Shown: positions 14,906-23,329, counted from the first letter of the stretch. The stretch is 26,828 nucleotides of DNA from an uncultured Oscillospiraceae bacterium (GCA_934590505.1 CAKTPC010000015.1:1-26828); one strand, 5' to 3'. Translations and numbers: made by a program. The notes: generated by a model not told the origin, from the sequence alone.

Positions 14906-16033
14906 ATGATGAAGCGCCTTGGCGCGCTGGCGGCGCTGCTGCTGGCAATGGGTCTGCTGTGCGGCTGCAGCCTGCTGAATAACGAATATGTCTCCGTCAA
15001 GGACTACACCCCCTCTGCTCAGGAGGAGAGCAGCACCGACGGAAAGGTCACAGTAAATAACTTCTCCGCGCTCAAGCAGGCACTGCTGAAAATGGCATAT
15101 GCCGGCAAAACCGAGGGGACAATCGTCTTTGACGCGGCTTACGACGGGGACACCACGGCGGACATGGCGAGCGCCTGCTGGCAGGTGCGCACGCAGGACG
15201 CGCTGTGCGCATACTGCGTGGAGAACATGGCGTACGAGATAAACAAGATAGTCACGATAAACGAGGCGAGCGTCTACATAAGCTATTCGGACGTGAGCGA
15301 GGCAGCAGGAACCATACGGCACCTCGCCTTCTCCTCGGGCATTGACGAAATCGTACGCGAGGCGCTGGCCGAAGGTGAGAAAAAGCTCGTAGTGCTCATA
15401 AGCCGCAGCACATACAGTGCCGAGGATATGGCCGCTGCAGTCACGCGCGTATACAGAGAGGACCCCGCGCTCGTGCCGAAGGAGCCGCTCGCGAGCGTCA
15501 ACATGTACAGCGGCACTGGAGCGCAGAGGCTCTATGAGATAAGCATAAACTACGGCATGACAGGCGAGGAGCTTGACGCGCGCACGGCGCAGCTGCAGGC
15601 TATCGACGCCTTTGCGGAGCTTGACACCTCCGGCATGAGCGAGGCGGAGCTTGCCTACGCGGCGTGCGAATACCTGATGGAGCACTGCGCCGTCTCCGGG
15701 GACAAAAGCGACAACACCGCCTACGCCGCACTCGTCGGCGGGCGGGCAAACAGCGAGGGTGCGGCGCTGGCATACATCGTGCTGTGCCGCGAGCTGAGCG
15801 TCGACTGCCGCATCGTCTACGGCCAGGAGGACTGGACGGAACACTGCTGGAACATCGTGCGCATAGACGGAAGCTACTACCACGTCGACATCACGGCCGC
15901 GATAGAGGACGGTGCCGAGGCGGGCTTCCTGATGAACGACGAGATGGCATGGGGACGCTACAGATGGGACGTGTCCTCCTACCCGAAATGCTCGGGCGAG
16001 CTGCGCTACGGCGATCTGCTTTTTGACGAATGA
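14906..16033 (+). CDS. Lipoprotein with transglutaminase-like domain, Cys-to-Ser at the active site
   Basis: A 375-residue secreted lipoprotein. A signal peptide ends in LLCGC, giving lipidated Cys21. The middle region is unassigned. The C-terminal part (about 265-360) follows the bacterial transglutaminase-like fold: YAALVGGRANSEGAALAY, then EHCWNIVRIDGSYYHVDIT. In the usual motif (GRAVCEGYA type) the nucleophilic Cys is followed by EG; here that position is Ser283 (codon AGC at 15752-15754). The catalytic His313 and Asp328 are present. It may be an inactive binding domain, or use Ser. Three start codons exist at 14900, 14906 and 14909; I chose 14906 because GAGGTG lies 8 nt upstream. The 14900 start would overlap the YitT stop by 4 nt. 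Confidence 0.85.
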   Translation: MMKRLGALAALLLAMGLLCGCSLLNNEYVSVKDYTPSAQEESSTDGKVTVNNFSALKQALLKMAYAGKTEGTIVFDAAYDGDTTADMASACWQVRTQDALCAYCVENMAYEINKIVTINEASVYISYSDVSEAAGTIRHLAFSSGIDEIVREALAEGEKKLVVLISRSTYSAEDMAAAVTRVYREDPALVPKEPLASVNMYSGTGAQRLYEISINYGMTGEELDARTAQLQAIDAFAELDTSGMSEAELAYAACEYLMEHCAVSGDKSDNTAYAALVGGRANSEGAALAYIVLCRELSVDCRIVYGQEDWTEHCWNIVRIDGSYYHVDITAAIEDGAEAGFLMNDEMAWGRYRWDVSSYPKCSGELRYGDLLFDE

Positions 16034-16036
16034 CGC

Positions 16037-16065
16037 TTGAAACGGCACGGCTTTGATGCTATACT
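16037..16065 (+). promoter_or_regulatory. Sigma-A-type promoter with extended -10
   Basis: A -35 box TTGAAA (16037-16042) and a -10 box TATACT (16060-16065) with 17-nt spacing; TGC directly before the -10 makes it an extended -10 promoter. It begins 4 nt after the stop codon of the transglutaminase-like lipoprotein and lies 35 nt before the DUF2007-like gene. It probably also serves the phosphohexomutase gene. Confidence 0.8.
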
Positions 16066-16100
16066 GCAGCTAGTTATAAAATAATCATGGAGAATTACTT

Positions 16101-16415
16101 ATGGAAGAAAAGAAAAACTGGGGGCGTGTCATACGCGGTGAGCTGTACGAGCGCTGGCCCAAGGATGAAAACGGAGAGCCGGAGGAGCCGGCATGGCTCT
16201 GCAACTGCGCAAACCTCAATATGGGCGACGAGCTGACGATAAACATGCTTGAAGCCTACGGCATTCCCTGCCTGAAGATATATCCCGGCGACGGAGATTT
16301 CGGCCGCCTTGTGCTCGGTATGAGCGGACAGGGCACAGACGTGTTCGTCCCGCAGAGCATGCTTGAGGACGCCAAGGCGCTTATCAGCGGCGAGGCAGAG
16401 ATCCCCGAAGAGTAA
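16101..16415 (+). CDS. DUF2007-like small protein
   Basis: A 104-residue soluble protein. The core from AWLCNCANLNMGDELTINML through EAYGIPCLKIYPGDG to FVPQSMLEDAKALI resembles DUF2007, a ferredoxin-like fold also called putative signal-transducing protein. Its hallmark is a helix (here ELTINMLEAYGIP) followed by a strand and a final helix at residues of a DAKALI type. The N-terminal 30 residues are a charged extension. The function is unknown. The ATG follows GGAG at 8 nt, downstream of a consensus promoter. The phosphohexomutase gene starts 86 nt further on without its own clear promoter, so the two may share a transcript. Confidence 0.75.
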   Translation: MEEKKNWGRVIRGELYERWPKDENGEPEEPAWLCNCANLNMGDELTINMLEAYGIPCLKIYPGDGDFGRLVLGMSGQGTDVFVPQSMLEDAKALISGEAEIPEE

Positions 16416-16501
16416 ACACACCGGCACGGGCCGGATAAAATAAAACCATATCCCCGGAGAAAACGGGAAAACAAATGAAAACCTGAAGGGAGTATTCCGC
16501 T

Positions 16502-18235
16502 ATGTCAAAGTCCTACATGGAAGAATACCAGCGCTGGCTGGACAGCCCGGCACTCAGCGAAGAAGAGTGGAAGGAACTCAATTCCATAGCCGGTGACGAG
16601 AAAGAGATAGAAAACCGCTTCTATGCGCCGCTCGAATTCGGCACGGCAGGTCTGCGCGGCACAATGAAGCTCGGTCTGCACAACATGAACATCCACATAA
16701 TCCGCCACGCGACCCAGGCATTCGCGAACGTCATCCTCGCCGACGGTGAGGACGCCAAAAGCCGCGGCATAGTCATCGCGCACGACTGCCGTCTCAACGG
16801 CGTGGAGTTTTCAAAGGAAGCGGCATGCGTCATGGCGGCAAACGGCATTCACGTCCGCTTCTTCGACGCGCTGCGCCCGACGCCTGAGCTGAGCTTCGCG
16901 GTGCTGCACTACGGCACGGCTGCCGGCCTCAACATCACGGCAAGCCACAACCCCAAGGAATATAACGGCTACAAGGTCTACTGGTCCGACGGCGCGCAGC
17001 TTCCGCCCCACAAGGCCGAGGCCATTGCAAAGCAGATGGAAGCGATAGACATCTTCACGGGCTTCAAGACCTGCGACTTTGATGAGGCCGTTGCCGAGGG
17101 CAAGATCGAGATCATCGGCCACGAAACCGACGAGCTCTTCCTCGAAAACGTCATGACTCAGGCGATCGACAAGGACGTCGTCAAAGAGGTCGCGGACGAC
17201 CTGCGCATTGTATACACGCCGTTCCACGGCTGCGGCTACAAGCTCGTCCCCGAGGCACTGCGCCGTCTCGGCATAAAGCACCTCTACCCCGTCGAGCAGC
17301 AGATGGTCATCGACGGGCGCTTCCCGACCGTCGAGAGCCCGAACCCCGAGAATCCCGAGGGCTTCTATCTCGCGGTCGATCTGGCAAAGCGTGTGAACAG
17401 CGACCTTATCATCGGCACCGACCCCGACTCCGACCGTATAGGCACGATGGTGCGCGGAGCCGACGGCAAATACAGCGTCATCACCGGCAACCAGCTCGGC
17501 TGCCTGCTGCTTGACTACGTCATCAGCGCCCGCCGCGCCACCGGCACGATGCCAGAAAATCCCGGTGCGATGGCAAGCATTGTCTCCACCTCGATGGCAA
17601 GGACTATCTGCGAGAAGAACGGCGTGCACTTTGAGGACACCTTCACGGGCTTCAAGTTCATGGCAGAGCTTGTGAACCACTGGGACGCTGCGGGAACATA
17701 TCATTACATCTTTGCCTTTGAAGAGAGCTATGGCTACATGATGGGCAACTATGTGCGTGATAAGGACGCGGTCACGGCATCGATGATGGTCGCGGAGATG
17801 GCGGCGCATTACCACAAGCTCGGCATGACTCTGCTCGACGCGCTCAAAGCACTGTACGAAAAGTACGGCTATTACAAGGAAAATACTCTCAACCTCGTCA
17901 TGCCCGGCGTGGACGGCGTTGAGAAGATGAAGGGGCTCATGGCTAAGCTGCGCAGCAACCCGCCAGAGGAGATAAGCGGCGTTGAGGTCGTGCGCATGAG
18001 AGACTATTCCGACGGCAGCATCTATGTCGCGGGTCTCGGCAAGGTCGGCACTACACCGTTCTCCGGTTCCAATGTGCTTTACTTTGAGCTGGCCGACGGC
18101 TGCACCTTTATCATCCGTCCCTCAGGCACGGAGCCGAAGATAAAGATCTACCTGCTCGTAAAGGGCAGCGACATGGCGCAGTGCGAAGAGCGCATAGCAA
18201 AGTATTACGATTACGCAAACGCACTCGGAAAGTAA
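16502..18235 (+). CDS. Alpha-phosphohexomutase (phosphoglucomutase/phosphomannomutase family)
   Basis: A 577-residue enzyme of the phosphoglucomutase/phosphomannomutase superfamily, which moves phosphate between C1 and C6 of hexoses. All four signature sites are present. The catalytic phosphoserine is Ser148 in TASHNP. The magnesium site DPDSDR gives Asp307, Asp309 and Asp311. The sugar-binding site is FEESYGY (about 406-412). The phosphate-binding loop is RPSGTEP (539-545). The length matches the bacterial group related to PgcA/PGM2. The likely substrates are glucose-1-phosphate and glucose-6-phosphate, feeding UDP-glucose for envelope glycans, but mannose or pentose phosphates are possible. 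The ATG follows AAGGGAG. A strong hairpin follows the gene. Confidence 0.95.
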   Translation: MSKSYMEEYQRWLDSPALSEEEWKELNSIAGDEKEIENRFYAPLEFGTAGLRGTMKLGLHNMNIHIIRHATQAFANVILADGEDAKSRGIVIAHDCRLNGVEFSKEAACVMAANGIHVRFFDALRPTPELSFAVLHYGTAAGLNITASHNPKEYNGYKVYWSDGAQLPPHKAEAIAKQMEAIDIFTGFKTCDFDEAVAEGKIEIIGHETDELFLENVMTQAIDKDVVKEVADDLRIVYTPFHGCGYKLVPEALRRLGIKHLYPVEQQMVIDGRFPTVESPNPENPEGFYLAVDLAKRVNSDLIIGTDPDSDRIGTMVRGADGKYSVITGNQLGCLLLDYVISARRATGTMPENPGAMASIVSTSMARTICEKNGVHFEDTFTGFKFMAELVNHWDAAGTYHYIFAFEESYGYMMGNYVRDKDAVTASMMVAEMAAHYHKLGMTLLDALKALYEKYGYYKENTLNLVMPGVDGVEKMKGLMAKLRSNPPEEISGVEVVRMRDYSDGSIYVAGLGKVGTTPFSGSNVLYFELADGCTFIIRPSGTEPKIKIYLLVKGSDMAQCEERIAKYYDYANALGK

Positions 18236-18253
18236 ATAACAGAAACGATCAAT

Positions 18254-18296
18254 GCCGCCGCTGCCCGGGCGTACCGGCAGCGGCGGCAAATATTTT
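18254..18296 (+). terminator. Hairpin after the phosphohexomutase gene
   Basis: A perfect 12-bp GC-rich stem (18254-18265 with 18276-18287) and a 10-nt loop are followed by AAATATTTT. The stem is very stable but the tail is A/T-mixed, not a clean U-run. It begins 18 nt after the stop codon. It is the most likely end of the DUF2007-phosphohexomutase transcript. Confidence 0.65.
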
Positions 18297-18375
18297 GGAA
18301 TGTAAAAATAATCAGGGCTGCACGGCATAATGCGGCAAGAGCAGATGCCGTACTGCCCAAGAAGGAACTGAGCAC

Positions 18376-18918
18376 ATGAAAAAATACTGGGAGCTTTTTA
18401 TCGCCTTTGCCCGCATCGGAGTGATGACCTTCGGCGGAGGCTACGCAATGATACCGATCCTCGAGCGCGAGCTTATAGACAAGCGCGGCTGGACGACCAA
18501 TGAGGAGCTTATGGATTACTACGCCGTCGCCCAGTGCACGCCGGGCGTCATTGCCGTGAACACCGCTACCTTCATCGGCTACAAGCTGTATGGGGTGCTC
18601 GGCGGGATAGTCGCGACGATGGGCGTTATATTTCCGTCCCTCGTTATCATAACCGCCATTGCCGGGATACTCACAAATTTTGCGGATGTGCCGGCAGTGA
18701 AGAGCGCGTTTGCGGGTATCCGCGTATGCGTATGCGTGCTGATATTCAACGCCGTTATGAAGCTGTGGAAAAAGGCGGTCGTCGACAAGGCAACGCTCGT
18801 GCTGTTTCTTGCGGTTTTTATCCTCTCGGTGTTTCTTGACATTTCGCCGGTGGCCTTCGTCGTGCTGTGCGCGGCAGCTGGCATAGTATTCACAAAAACG
18901 GGGGTGCGCGGGAAATGA
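18376..18918 (+). CDS. Chromate transporter family protein, first half-unit
   Basis: A 180-residue membrane protein with one CHR domain: FARIGVMTFGGGYAMIPILE near the start and AQCTPGVIAVNTATFIGYK at about residues 53-71, then further hydrophobic helices. It is half the length of the two-domain ChrA proteins. Such short-chain CHR proteins occur as adjacent pairs, and here the partner follows with a 4-nt ATGA overlap. Chromate efflux is known for some members, but the natural substrate of Firmicute pairs is mostly unknown. The ATG follows AAGGAACTGAGCAC. I see no strong promoter in the 140-nt gap after the phosphohexomutase gene. Confidence 0.9.
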   Translation: MKKYWELFIAFARIGVMTFGGGYAMIPILERELIDKRGWTTNEELMDYYAVAQCTPGVIAVNTATFIGYKLYGVLGGIVATMGVIFPSLVIITAIAGILTNFADVPAVKSAFAGIRVCVCVLIFNAVMKLWKKAVVDKATLVLFLAVFILSVFLDISPVAFVVLCAAAGIVFTKTGVRGK

Positions 18919-19493
18919 GTCTTTATCTGCGTCTGTTCTGGGAGTTTTTCAAGACGGGCCTCTTCGCCGTCGGCGGCGGGATGGCAACGCTCCCCTTTAT
19001 GTATGATATCTCCGACAAGACCGGCTGGTTCACGCACAGCATGCTGGCGGACATGGTCGCGGTATCGGAGTCCACTCCGGGGCCGATAGGCGTCAATATG
19101 GCGACCTACGTCGGCTTTGTCACCGGCGGCGTACCCGGCGCGATCGTCGCAACGGTAGGACTGGTGACGCCGTCGGTTATAGTGATACTGCTTATCGCGC
19201 GGGTGCTCAAGGCCTTCCGCGAGAACCAGTATGTCGACGCTGGTTTCTACGGCCTGCGCCCATGCTCGGTCGGGCTTATCGCAGCTGCAGGCGTGCTGGT
19301 GGTAAAGCTCGCGCTGTTCAACACCGAGCTTTACGCGAGCACCGGAGCACTGCCGGACCTGTTAAACTTCAAGGCGCTCGTCCTCGCGGCGGTGCTGCTC
19401 GCCGCAACGCGCCGCATAAAGAAGCTAAAGGGGCTGCACCCGATAGTCTTTATCCTCGCCTCGGCTGTAATAGGGATAGTATTTTCATTTTGA
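18915..19493 (+). CDS. Chromate transporter family protein, second half-unit
   Basis: A 192-residue CHR-domain membrane protein, partner of the preceding gene. The repeated motifs appear again as FAVGGGMATLPFMYDISDKT near the start and ESTPGPIGVNMATYVGF at about residues 54-70. The ATG at 18915 overlaps the previous stop as ATGA, which implies coupled translation and probably a heteromeric transporter. The frame is open 16 codons upstream, inside the previous gene, but without a better start. The sequence is clearly diverged from its neighbour, so this is an old duplication, as expected for such pairs. Confidence 0.9.
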   Translation: MSLYLRLFWEFFKTGLFAVGGGMATLPFMYDISDKTGWFTHSMLADMVAVSESTPGPIGVNMATYVGFVTGGVPGAIVATVGLVTPSVIVILLIARVLKAFRENQYVDAGFYGLRPCSVGLIAAAGVLVVKLALFNTELYASTGALPDLLNFKALVLAAVLLAATRRIKKLKGLHPIVFILASAVIGIVFSF

Positions 19494-19497
19494 TACA

Positions 19498-19527
19498 TTT
19501 TTCTCCCTGGTAAACCGGGGAGAAAAA
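19498..19527. repeat. Hairpin with 5' T-run and 3' A-run after the CHR genes
   Basis: A 14-bp inverted repeat (19498-19511 with 19514-19527, one G-T mismatch) with a 2-nt loop, built as TTTTTCTCCC then GGGAGAAAAA. It starts 4 nt after the stop of the second CHR gene. As an RNA it folds well, but the U-run is on the 5' side and the A-run on the 3' side, so it is not a canonical terminator on either strand. It adjoins the -35 box of the next operon. Confidence 0.6.
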
Positions 19528-19529
19528 AA

Positions 19530-19558
19530 TTGAATTGGCGCATTATATGTGATAGAAT
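19530..19558 (+). promoter_or_regulatory. Sigma-A-type promoter of the six-gene envelope operon
   Basis: A -35 box TTGAAT (19530-19535) and a -10 box TAGAAT (19553-19558) with 17-nt spacing; TGA directly upstream of the hexamer gives an extended -10. It lies 39 nt before the GTG start of the first glycosyltransferase gene and directly after the hairpin at 19498-19527. It is the only clear promoter up to the terminator at 25974-25998. Confidence 0.75.
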
Positions 19559-19597
19559 TATTTTACCTTTTAAATATAGACACACAGGAGGCCGGAC

Positions 19598-21145
19598 GTG
19601 AAGCACGGGAGACTGGACAGATATACGCTGCGCATTGAAAAGCTGGGCGCGGCAGTCATACTTATTCTGACAATGCTTTTTATGATATATCTGACAGGGT
19701 CGGCCTTCGTGCAGACAACGGATATAAGCACCAATGACCCGTCGGGAGAGTACGCCGAGATATACTCGGACAATATTTTCCTGAATCTGATATTCGTGTT
19801 CATCTTCCTTGCAGCGCTGTATATCTTCTACAGGCACGGCAAGGAGATAAAGCTGCGGCGGCTGGAGATAGCGCTGCTGTGCTGGACCTTTATACTCGGT
19901 GCGGCCTTCATCGCCTCTGTCAAGCTGCGCGCGCCGTGGTACAGCGACTCCTTCTATGTTACATACGCCGCGCAGAGAGCTGCCGTCGGCGATTATTCGG
20001 CGCTGGAAAATTACTTTGTGCGCTTCCCGTTCCAGCTGGGCTACGTGTTATACTCCGAGATATTCTTCCGCGTGGCCGGAGCGCTCATCCCGGGGCTCCC
20101 CGAGGGCTATTATTGCCTTGCGCTTCAGGGTGTAAACCTGCTGTGGCTGCTGCTGTGCTACCACGCGCTTATCCGCATCTCCCTCTATGTGTATTCAAGC
20201 ATGCGCATACAGAAGCTCACGGCGCTGCTGCTGTTCTTCTGCCTGCCGGCGGTACTGAGCTGCACCTTTCTCTACGGCAACATCCCTGCTTTCAGCTGCG
20301 GGACTGTCGCGGTATGGATGTTCCTCGCATTCCTCAACAGGAAAAGGCTTAAGTACGCTCTCGTGTTCGCCGCGGCAATGACACTTGCCGTGGTTCTGAA
20401 GCTGAACCTGCTGATCTTCGCGCTGGCAATAGCGATAGTATGGGTGTTCGACGTGATACGCACACGCTCGGTAAAGTCGCTCATATGCTTCGCGCTGGCG
20501 GCGGTGTGCGTGCTCGGCCTGAAGGGCGTGCCGCAGAGCCTCTATGAGGCGCGCACCGGAAAGGACTTCGGCGAGGGCATACCGATGATCGCATGGATGG
20601 CGATGGGCTTCAGTGAGGGACACGCTGGCCCCGGCTGGTACAAGGAGGACAACACCGTAAAGTTCTTCACCCACAGCGGAAACGACGTGGAGGCGACGGC
20701 TGAGCACGCAAAGCAGGTCATCTCCGAGCGCCGCGGCGAGTTTGCCGCCGACCCCGGCGAGGCGCTGCGCTTCTTCTCCACAAAGCTGCGCACGCAGTGG
20801 AACGAGCCGACCTATGAGAGCGTCTGGATAAACCAGGTGCACCTGAGCTACAGCGAAAAGGGCGGCTTATACGAGCTGTTCTGCGGACGCGGCGAGCAGT
20901 TCTTCAACGGAGTGATGAACCAGTTCCAGCAGCTTATTTTCTTCGGGATGCTGCTAAGTCTGTTTGAGCTTTGGCGCAGGCGCGACATGGAGAGCAGCCT
21001 GCTGCCGCTGATAATTTTGGGCGGGCTTCTCTATCACCTGCTGTTCGAAGCGAAGAGCCAATACGCCCTGCCCTACTTTGTGCTGATGATCCCGATGGCC
21101 GCTTTCGGCTTCGGCTGGTTCTTCTATCGGATCGAAAACCGCTGA
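19598..21145 (+). CDS. Polytopic membrane glycosyltransferase (GT-C type)
   Basis: A 515-residue integral membrane protein with roughly ten or more hydrophobic helices. A short cytoplasmic N-terminus is followed by the first helix at about residues 17-38. After the third helix comes a loop with APWYSDSFYVTYAAQRAAV, an acidic residue in the position typical of the GT-C fold (PMT/ArnT-like enzymes that use polyprenyl-phosphate sugars). A large outer loop near 320-420 contains TKLRTQWNEPTYESVW. The gene starts with GTG, 6 nt after AGGAGG. It is the first gene of the six-gene operon; the next starts 18 nt after its stop. The sugar and acceptor are unknown, and the GT-C assignment is by general pattern only. 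Confidence 0.75.
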   Translation: MKHGRLDRYTLRIEKLGAAVILILTMLFMIYLTGSAFVQTTDISTNDPSGEYAEIYSDNIFLNLIFVFIFLAALYIFYRHGKEIKLRRLEIALLCWTFILGAAFIASVKLRAPWYSDSFYVTYAAQRAAVGDYSALENYFVRFPFQLGYVLYSEIFFRVAGALIPGLPEGYYCLALQGVNLLWLLLCYHALIRISLYVYSSMRIQKLTALLLFFCLPAVLSCTFLYGNIPAFSCGTVAVWMFLAFLNRKRLKYALVFAAAMTLAVVLKLNLLIFALAIAIVWVFDVIRTRSVKSLICFALAAVCVLGLKGVPQSLYEARTGKDFGEGIPMIAWMAMGFSEGHAGPGWYKEDNTVKFFTHSGNDVEATAEHAKQVISERRGEFAADPGEALRFFSTKLRTQWNEPTYESVWINQVHLSYSEKGGLYELFCGRGEQFFNGVMNQFQQLIFFGMLLSLFELWRRRDMESSLLPLIILGGLLYHLLFEAKSQYALPYFVLMIPMAAFGFGWFFYRIENR

Positions 21146-21163
21146 GACGGCGGAGGTACTTTT

Positions 21164-22681
21164 ATGGACGAAAACAAGACCGCGCTGACCGACCGGCTTT
21201 GGCTCGGCATCGGCATGGCGTACAAAAATAATAAGACCCCCTTTCTCGCCGCGCTTCTCACGGGGCTTCTGGCACATGGCTTTGCCTTTACAAACAAGCT
21301 TCTCAACCATGACGAGATAGAGTCCCTCTTCGGCAAGGGCGCGACCGTGACCTCAGGCCGCTGGGGGCTGGAGCTTGTGAAGGTGCTGTTCCCCGACTGG
21401 TCCATGCCATGGATATACGGGATCATAAGCGTGGTACTGCTGGCAATATCGGTCTGCCTTACCGTGCGGATACTCGGCATACAGTCAAAGCCGCTGCAGG
21501 CGCTGCTCGGCGCACTGATGCTGGCTTTCCCCTCTGTGACGGGCACGTTCTGCTTCATGTTCACAAGCAGCGCCTACGCCCTCGCCTTTCTCTTTACGGT
21601 CGGGTCGGTGTATGTATACAGGTTCGCCCGGAAGCTTCGGCTCCCGCTGAGTATACTGCTGCTTGTTGCGGCGCTCGGGATATATCAGGCGTATATCTCC
21701 GTCGCGGCGTGTCTGTATATGCTGCTGATGATAGAGGACACGCTAGATAAGGACAGCTCACCGGTGCAGATAGTTCTGTTCGGGTTAAAGGCCCTGGCGC
21801 TGATGGCAGTCTCGATCGCAATATACTACGGGATAACGCAGCTTGTGTTCCTCGTCACGGGAGCAGAGTTCAACAGCTATGTGACGGACAACGTGAACGG
21901 GAGCGTCAGTCTCCTGCGCCGGGTGCGTATAGCCTACGACTCGTTCCTCTATGTATTTGAATTCAGAAACTTTGCGCTGATAACGACAGAGGCGTCGCGG
22001 TACATCCACATCATCCTCGGCGCGCTCATTCTCCTCGGGCTTGGCAGTATTGCATGGCGGAACCGCAAGCCCGTGAACGCCGCGCTGCTGCTCGTGCTTA
22101 CAGCGCTGCTGCCGCTCGCGATAGAGTGCATGTACCTGATAATGTCGAAGGAGTCTATCCACACGCTGGTGATATACAGCTTCACGGCAGTGTACATGCT
22201 CGCGTTCATTGTAATCGAGCGGCTGCCGGACCGCGCCGGGCGCGCGTACAGGGACGCCGTCTCACTGCTGCTGGCAGTCGTCGCGCTCTCGAACGTGTAC
22301 TACGCGAACATGGTCTACCTCAAGCTTGATCTGCAGTACAGAAACGCAAGCGCATTCTACACCTCGCTGTGCGCACAGATAAAGGACACCGAGGGCTTTG
22401 ACGAAAACAGCAAGCTTGCCGTCATCGGATATCAGGATAACCTTCTGTATATCCCGAATGAGCTCAGCACGGAGCTGATGATGGGGCCGGCGCACGACCT
22501 CGTGAACATCTACTCGCGCGAGAACTTCTTCCGCCTTTTCCTCGGCTTCGAGGTCCCGTTTGCGGATGATGCAGAGATCGAAAAGTTAGAAAACGACAGC
22601 CGCGTCGAGGCAATGAACGAGTATCCGTACTACGGCTCGGTGCAGAAAATAGACGATTATATCGTTGTAAAGCTAGGCTGA
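21164..22681 (+). CDS. GtrII-like membrane glucosyltransferase
   Basis: A 505-residue polytopic membrane protein. The N-terminal region HGFAFTNKLLNHDEIESLFG, then TVTSGRWGLELVKVLFPDW, fits the glucosyltransferase GtrII family, which has an acidic pair in the first outer loop and a downstream Gly-Arg-Trp. These enzymes add glucosyl groups from polyprenyl-phosphate-glucose to surface polymers on the outer face of the membrane. About ten helices follow and the protein ends in a soluble domain of about 130 residues. The ATG has GGAGG 7 nt upstream. Partner genes of the gtrA flippase and gtrB type are not in the window, so the donor must be made elsewhere. Confidence 0.85.
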   Translation: MDENKTALTDRLWLGIGMAYKNNKTPFLAALLTGLLAHGFAFTNKLLNHDEIESLFGKGATVTSGRWGLELVKVLFPDWSMPWIYGIISVVLLAISVCLTVRILGIQSKPLQALLGALMLAFPSVTGTFCFMFTSSAYALAFLFTVGSVYVYRFARKLRLPLSILLLVAALGIYQAYISVAACLYMLLMIEDTLDKDSSPVQIVLFGLKALALMAVSIAIYYGITQLVFLVTGAEFNSYVTDNVNGSVSLLRRVRIAYDSFLYVFEFRNFALITTEASRYIHIILGALILLGLGSIAWRNRKPVNAALLLVLTALLPLAIECMYLIMSKESIHTLVIYSFTAVYMLAFIVIERLPDRAGRAYRDAVSLLLAVVALSNVYYANMVYLKLDLQYRNASAFYTSLCAQIKDTEGFDENSKLAVIGYQDNLLYIPNELSTELMMGPAHDLVNIYSRENFFRLFLGFEVPFADDAEIEKLENDSRVEAMNEYPYYGSVQKIDDYIVVKLG

Positions 22682-22699
22682 TTTATAGAGGTGTGCGCC

Positions 22700-23329
22700 A
22701 TGCCGCTTTCACGTAAAAGTTCAGTGCGTTTCGGAATAACTGCCGCTGTGCTGGCACTTATGCTATTGCTGGCAGGCTGCGGGCTTGGCAGCTCGGATAA
22801 GGTCAAGACCGTGGTCGTCGGAAACGACCGCGTCTCCCGCGCCGACGTTAAAGCCGCCGTGACGGACCTCAGCGGAGATTGGTACGGCTGGTGGCGCATG
22901 TACAGCACGAGCGGAGACTGGGCGCACATGTACGGCTACTGGTGGGACTGCTGCGCCGAGATAAAGGACGGGCGCATGCTGCTCTGGGACGAGGATCTGC
23001 CGAAGGACAACTTCCTCGCCGAGGCGGAACTGAGCATACACGGCGATGACATACGCTGCAAAAGCGGCAGCTTCCTCGACCGTGAGCTCAAGAGCGGCAG
23101 CTGGGATATCACGCTCAGCGAGGATGACTGCGGCACGCTCATGACCATCTCTGGAAAATACGACGCCGTCGGCAAGGGCGGCTTCAGCTACAAAATTTTT
23201 CTCAGGCCGTGGGGCAGCAAATGGCCGGAGGACGACGAGGACAAGCTGCCGTATTACTACACTGACTGGTACCTGCCGCTTATCGAGGAGGGTAAGGATA
23301 TGCCGGACGTCATAGGCGGTAAGGGCTGA
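22700..23329 (+). CDS. Trp-rich lipoprotein of unknown function
   Basis: A 209-residue secreted lipoprotein. Its signal peptide ends in LLLAGC, so Cys27 is lipidated. The mature part has a striking aromatic cluster just after the linker (DWYGWWRMYSTSGDWAHMYG, then YWWDCC) and a second one near the C-terminus (LPYYYTDWYLPL). Between them the pattern of alternating short strands suggests a beta-barrel or lipocalin-like fold, which is inference. I chose the ATG at 22700 because GAGGTG lies 6 nt upstream; a GTG three codons earlier overlaps that site. It follows the GtrII gene by 18 nt and precedes the dipeptidase by 10 nt. I do not recognise the family. Confidence 0.85.
   Translation: MPLSRKSSVRFGITAAVLALMLLLAGCGLGSSDKVKTVVVGNDRVSRADVKAAVTDLSGDWYGWWRMYSTSGDWAHMYGYWWDCCAEIKDGRMLLWDEDLPKDNFLAEAELSIHGDDIRCKSGSFLDRELKSGSWDITLSEDDCGTLMTISGKYDAVGKGGFSYKIFLRPWGSKWPEDDEDKLPYYYTDWYLPLIEEGKDMPDVIGGKG

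Noticed and set aside
14645..16048. Minus-strand open frame of 467 codons opposite the YitT and transglutaminase-like genes
   Set aside because: The plus-strand genes have signal peptide, ribosome binding sites and domains; the antisense frame is rich in Arg, His and Val as expected for a shadow.
16421..16434. Short inverted repeat CCGGC/GCCGG after the DUF2007-like gene, considered as a terminator
   Set aside because: Only a 5-bp stem, followed by an A-rich sequence and no U-run.
16811..17815. Minus-strand open frame of 334 codons opposite the phosphohexomutase
   Set aside because: All catalytic motifs are on the plus strand; the antisense frame has no domain and no start signal.
18295..18331. 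TTGGAA and CATAAT before the CHR pair, considered as a promoter
   Set aside because: The spacing is 25 nt, too long for sigma-A, and no better -35 is found at 16-18 nt.
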